Part shown: positions 60,301 to 64,000 of the stretch, one piece after another | Layout: each line of letters begins with the position of its first letter | Numbering within the stretch: position 1 is the stretch's first letter | Source of the DNA: Salvelinus alpinus | Lineage: Eukaryota > Chordata > Actinopteri > Salmoniformes > Salmonidae | Assembly: GCF_045679555.1 (NCBI RefSeq) | Contig: NC_092091.1 | Location: 11,495,918-11,559,917 of the forward strand | Length of the DNA stretch: 64,000 nucleotides | Direction of reading: 5' to 3' | Translations under genes and position numbers: made by a program | Notes under the pieces: model-generated | Seen by the model: only the letters and a program-made list of their open reading frames with translations | What the model was told of the DNA's origin: nothing | Database searches by the model: none

Positions 60301-60480
60301 GGAACGGCTGGTAGCCTAGTGGTTAGAGCGTTGGACTAGTTACCGAAAGGCTGCAAGATCGAATCCCTGAGTTGACAAGGTAAAAATCTGTCGTTCTGCT
60401 CCTGAGCGAGGCAGTTAACGGTAGGCTGTCATTGAAAATAAGAATTTGTTATTAACTGACTTGCCTAGTAAAATAAAAAA
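60301..60480 (+). mobile_element. tRNA-derived SINE (HpaI type) nested in the LINE
   Basis: Head with pol III A box tagcctagtggttagagcgt and B box region aagatcgaatccctgag. Body gtcgttctgctcctgagcga. Tail cattgaaaataagaatttgt and taactgacttgcctag. Confidence 0.88.
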
Positions 60481-60841
60481 TCCTGTTGAGCTGTATCACC
60501 ACCTGGTAAGGCATCTTTAACCGCAGGGCTCTCCAGGGGGTGGTGCCTGCCCCCCAGGACATCTACAGCACCTGGTATCACAGGAAGGCCAACAAGATCA
60601 TCAAGGACCTCAGCCACCCAAGCCACAGCGTGTTCACCCTGCTACTATCTAGAAGGCGGAGACAGTGCAGGTGGGACTTCTCCAGGCCATCAGACTGTTA
60701 AAAAGTCACCACTAGCTGGCCTCCGCCCAGTACCTTGCCCTGAACTTTAGTCACTGTTACTAGCCGGTACTCGAGACTGCTGCCCTATGCCCTAGTATTC
60801 ATTATCATTGAGTACTCGTCACTTTAATAGTGTTTACATAC

Positions 60842-61548
60842 CGTTTTTCTTTTGAATTCAGGAGGCTAGTATCAGCTACATTTATGCCTTTACTAGACTA
60901 TGGGGATATTTTATATATGAATGCTTCCGCTCAGTGTTTGAGATCAATTGACACCCTTTACCATGGCACTTTGAGATTTATTTTAAAATGCAAAACACTT
61001 ACGCACCACTGCACTTTGTATACCAGGGTTAGCTGGCCTGCTCTAGTCACTCGTAGGCTCAGTCACTGGTATACTTTTATTTACAAAGCCATTTTGGGTT
61101 TACTACATTTTTATTTGGGCATTTATATTGTTCAGAAATGTGGTGGGTACTCTCTTCGTTCGCTAGACTTTATCCTGCTAACTGTTCCAAATGTCCAAAC
61201 TGAATTTGGTAAAAGGGCTTTTATGTACTCTGCGCCATCGTCTTGGAACGTCTTACAAAATACTTTTAAACTGGAAGAACTTGTCCCGATTGGTGTTTTT
61301 AAAACACTGATGAAGGATTTTGAGACTGATTCCCTGACCTGTCAATGTTTTTAATTTGCTGTTTTTGATTTTGTTATACTCTTGTGAATTCTATGGTTTT
61401 TACTAGATTACTTGTAGTTTTTCATGTTGTTTGTCTGTAATTTTTGTAATGACTTGGTGCTGCCTATCTTGGCCAGGACGCCCTTTAAAAAAAGATTTTA
61501 AATCTCAATGAGCCCTTCCTGGTTAAATAAAGGTTTAATAATAATAAT
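60842..61548 (+). mobile_element. Second LINE 3' fragment, inserted in the first
   Basis: A 174-codon open frame (60830-61354) carries a non-LTR RT C-terminal region (LVSATFMPLLDYGDILYMNA, FGKRAFMYSAPSSWNVLQ). After it come aggacgccctttaaaaaaag and a taataataataa tail. It is 5' truncated; the open frame starts in host-element sequence and is not a gene. Confidence 0.82.
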
Positions 61549-61842
61549 AAACGTCATATGTATGTACTGTATTCTAGTCAAGGCTCATCCTATAACTACT
61601 GCTGTACACAAATGTTTTATTCATATACTGTCCATCGTGTCTATACACACCATCATATACATATCTATTTATATTCCAGACTCTGACATTGCTCGTTCTA
61701 ATTTTAATTCCTTTATATGTATTTTGGGGATTTGGGTGTATTGTTAGGCATTACTGCACTGTCGAACATAAGATTTTCGCTACACCCGCGATAACATCTG
61801 CAAAATATGTGTACGCGACCAATACAATTTGATTTAATTTAG

Positions 61843-62321
61843 AATGGATTAATGATGTGAGCTCCACACTCCGACCCAGTAGGCGGCGACAACGCAAATA
61901 CTTTTGTTAGGGTAAAGCTAACAATAAACTGAAAAGACGCTTCACCCCAATGTTCCTAAATGGTCTTTGTTTTGGGTCCATTGATCGCCCTCAATCGGTA
62001 CATTTTGTGAAAAAGGAATTCTAAACATATGTATAACAGGTATGTCGCTACTCAACATCTCTTGTATTAGCACGTTTATATACTCCCCTTGCAATTTCCC
62101 AGCAAGCTTGTTTAGTAGCTAGAATGAATGTTAGTTGTCTGTAACCCTTTTTTTTTACCACCAAACGTCTTTGTGGTGTTGTGATAACAATCAGTTTGCC
62201 AAATCTAAAGGCCGATAGTTTGCCAATCACTCCTACTGTGGTAAATGACAGTGTAAAAGGGCATATCATTGTAGCTAACAGCAACATGAATGTTAATTTA
62301 TTTAAGTAAATCCTCGTAAAG
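61843..62321 (+). promoter_or_regulatory. Probable tdg promoter and 5' UTR region
   Basis: Sits between the LINE end and the tdg start codon. A GC-rich agtaggcggcgacaacgc patch occurs at about 61878. No TATA box. The start site is not visible, so the call rests on position. Confidence 0.35.
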
Positions 62322-63938
62322 ATGGAAGAAAAGCAGTATACGTCACTGACGGTTCCTACGGATTATCTCCAACAGTGGTGAGTTGTCCTCCGAACGCGTT
62401 GGTGTTGGGAGGTTTTGCATAAAATACAATTGTTGTGGAGTGTCAGTGTGGAGGTCTCCATCAACATGTATTAAATAAAGCTCATTTTGCAATAACTGTC
62501 AAAACAGTTCCTATCGCCATGGCCTACAGCAGGCTATGTATTATTGTCATCATTAGACAAAGCATGCTTTTCTCCCCCCCACAACACTGTACTTTTTAAA
62601 ATTAAGAAACAATTATGATCCTGTGAAGACAGACCGACAGGAAGGCAGACATTTTTACATGGTACAATGTACATGATTAAATAATGATTTGCAAAGAAAA
62701 AACTGATTGGAAGTTTATATGCAAAGTTACTCTATGGATGCAGAGTGAGGTAACATGTCATTGATAGGCCATTTACATTTAAGTAAAGTAATCCTAGACG
62801 TTAAAACACATGCATCCTTACAACATGATCATTAATAGCACACACACCCATGTCAAACCCAAAAGTTGGGCCATGAATGTTTTCTGACCAGGAAACATGA
62901 GACGTCAAACCAATGTGTGTGTGAAATGTATTCTAGGAAGGTTGCTGTCATATTTGTTGATGTAAACTCACATATATACTGGGTTCCTAGGAGCATGAAC
63001 CGTTTCTCTATGGACCCTCAGTCATTTCTTTGTCTTCCGGTTTGTCACCTCTCTGGACAAACCCCATTTGAAAACAAAAGAAGATGGTGTCACCCCAGTC
63101 GGTTTCTTTTGTCTTCTGGACCTGTAGGTACCAGTCCACCCAGCAGCACCCCCAAGCTCAACATGTGATGCAGTACCATAACACGGGTCATATGGGTCAT
63201 TACATGGAGGGATCCAGAGAGGACCGGGTCATGACGGAGCTGTCTGTCCACCAGGACCTCCCTGTCCACCAAGAGCTGGACTTCCTTCACGACTTCCATC
63301 AAGAGCCAATCGTCCAACACGATCAGCCTGTGGATACATCACAAGGTATGTGATGACCGCCCCCACCCCCTTACTTAGCCAGGCCGTCTGCCATGTTTGT
63401 GTGGTCAATATTTGTACAGCTTTATTTGTTGTGCGCTCTCTCCTCTGCGTACACACATTTCCCCAGTCCCCACCACCCTGGTGTTAACATGAACTGATCT
63501 ATCCTCACGCGGTGCTGTTCCAGTAATCAATCCGATTATATTTGTCCAGCACCTTCCACAGAATCATTGGGCGTGTCTGAGATTGACTACATTGCAGTCG
63601 GACTGCACAGGATCACTGATTTTTATAAATCCCCATTTTGCTTCCCGGAGAACCACTCATTATGTGATCAAGATTTGCGATTCTGCACCTCGCCTCAAAT
63701 GGATTCCCCCGCAAACCTGTTCATTTTCTGTCTTTTAGCTCCGACGCCAGGGAAGAGAAAGAGAGGTCGGCCTCCCAAACAGAAGCCGGGGGAGGGCCAA
63801 CCGCAGGAGGACTACGATCAGGCAGAGGCCCTGAAGAAAGCCAAAAGGACCCTTAACCGTTTCAATGGCATGTCAGTGGACGAGGTTATGGCCAAAACCC
63901 TGCCAGACATTATTGACCATAACCTGGACATTTTGATA
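62322..63938 (+). CDS. tdg: Thymine-DNA glycosylase, first three coding exons (runs off window)
   Basis: Base-excision repair enzyme that removes T from G:T and the oxidised 5-methylcytosine products 5fC and 5caC in the nucleus. Coding exons: 62322-62377, 63128-63345, 63739-63938, giving 158 codons in frame. Junction codons TG|G (Trp) and G|CT (Ala) are split. The ATG has a good context (aagatgg) and starts MEEKQYTS. Exon 2 is a His/Gln-rich regulatory N-terminus. Exon 3 begins with a basic segment KRKRGRPPKQK that contains an AT-hook core (RGRP). It then enters the fold with LNRFNGMSVDEVMAKTLPDI and HNLDILI, matching the human RFNG...KTLPDI...NLDI segment. The next expected residues (the GINPG catalytic motif with the key Asn) lie in the following exon beyond the window edge. 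Confidence 0.93.
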
Positions 63939-64000
63939 GTGAGTTTTAACATTTAATTTGTGACATTTTCAGACTGGTGATGTTGAGTAGGGCTGTTTAT

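Larger units (their letters stand above)
60108..61842 (+). mobile_element. L2/Rex-like LINE 3' part, split by another LINE
   Basis: 60120-60700 encodes the C-terminal RT-downstream region in pieces (KKASLAPKTLTNFYRCTIES, APQDIYSTWYHRKANKIIKD, SHPSHSVFTLL). A SINE is inserted at 60301-60480. The element stops at about 60841 (gtgtttacata) and resumes at 61549 with tatgtatgtactgtattcta. It ends gctacacccgcgataacatc ... accaatacaatttgatttaa. It is inactive. Confidence 0.85.

Noticed and set aside
60830-61354. 174-codon host gene
   Set aside because: It is the C-terminal part of a non-LTR reverse transcriptase in a truncated LINE; its start codon lies in the neighbouring element.

Overview
The window is vertebrate nuclear DNA and almost certainly from a salmonid fish (salmon, trout or char; I cannot tell which). 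The exon sequences are teleost-like. The dispersed repeats are those that pack salmonid genomes: several Tc1-like families, tRNA-derived SINEs of the HpaI/SmaI type, L2/Rex-like LINE pieces, palindromic MITEs and solo LTR-like elements. Family names for repeats are from memory; no search was run.

Four protein-coding genes can be resolved exon by exon. api5 (apoptosis inhibitor 5) is on the minus strand with 14 coding exons between 37873 and 19074 (530 codons). samm50 (mitochondrial outer-membrane sorting and assembly subunit) is also on the minus strand, with 15 coding exons between 52745 and 40650 (469 codons). uqcc6/brawnin (complex III assembly micropeptide) is on the minus strand with two coding exons at 58191-57796 (65 codons). 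tdg (thymine-DNA glycosylase) is on the plus strand; its first three coding exons (158 codons) lie at 62322-63938 and the gene runs off the right edge. In each gene the reading frame stays open across every proposed splice junction. uqcc6 and tdg are head to head, as their human counterparts are on 12q23. Two of the four genes act in mitochondria, one is a nuclear anti-apoptotic factor and one a DNA-repair/demethylation enzyme. I see no operon-like or pathway link beyond position.

Layout: 1-19 kb is gene-free accessory DNA with six or more minisatellites, a 0.7-kb-arm inverted repeat, a solo LTR and a Tc1-like element swollen by a 3.5-kb C-rich minisatellite. 19-38 kb is api5, nearly half of which is four unrelated intronic minisatellites, including one 6.4-kb array of a 44-bp unit. 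38-40.6 kb is the api5 promoter side plus MITEs. 40.6-52.8 kb is samm50, with Tc1 and MITE insertions in its introns. 52.8-57.8 kb is intergenic with a SINE, a Tc1-like element and a solo LTR nested in it. 57.8-62.3 kb holds uqcc6 and a stack of nested LINEs and SINEs. 62.3-64 kb is the 5' part of tdg.

The most unusual structure is in api5 intron 6. A minisatellite of about 50-bp units begins exactly at the exon-6 donor, and every unit carries a copy of the exon-6 end plus the 5' splice site, giving about 13 intact decoy donors. The very long open frames in the window (over 2,100 codons in three frames at 28-35 kb) are by-products of tandem repeats, not genes.
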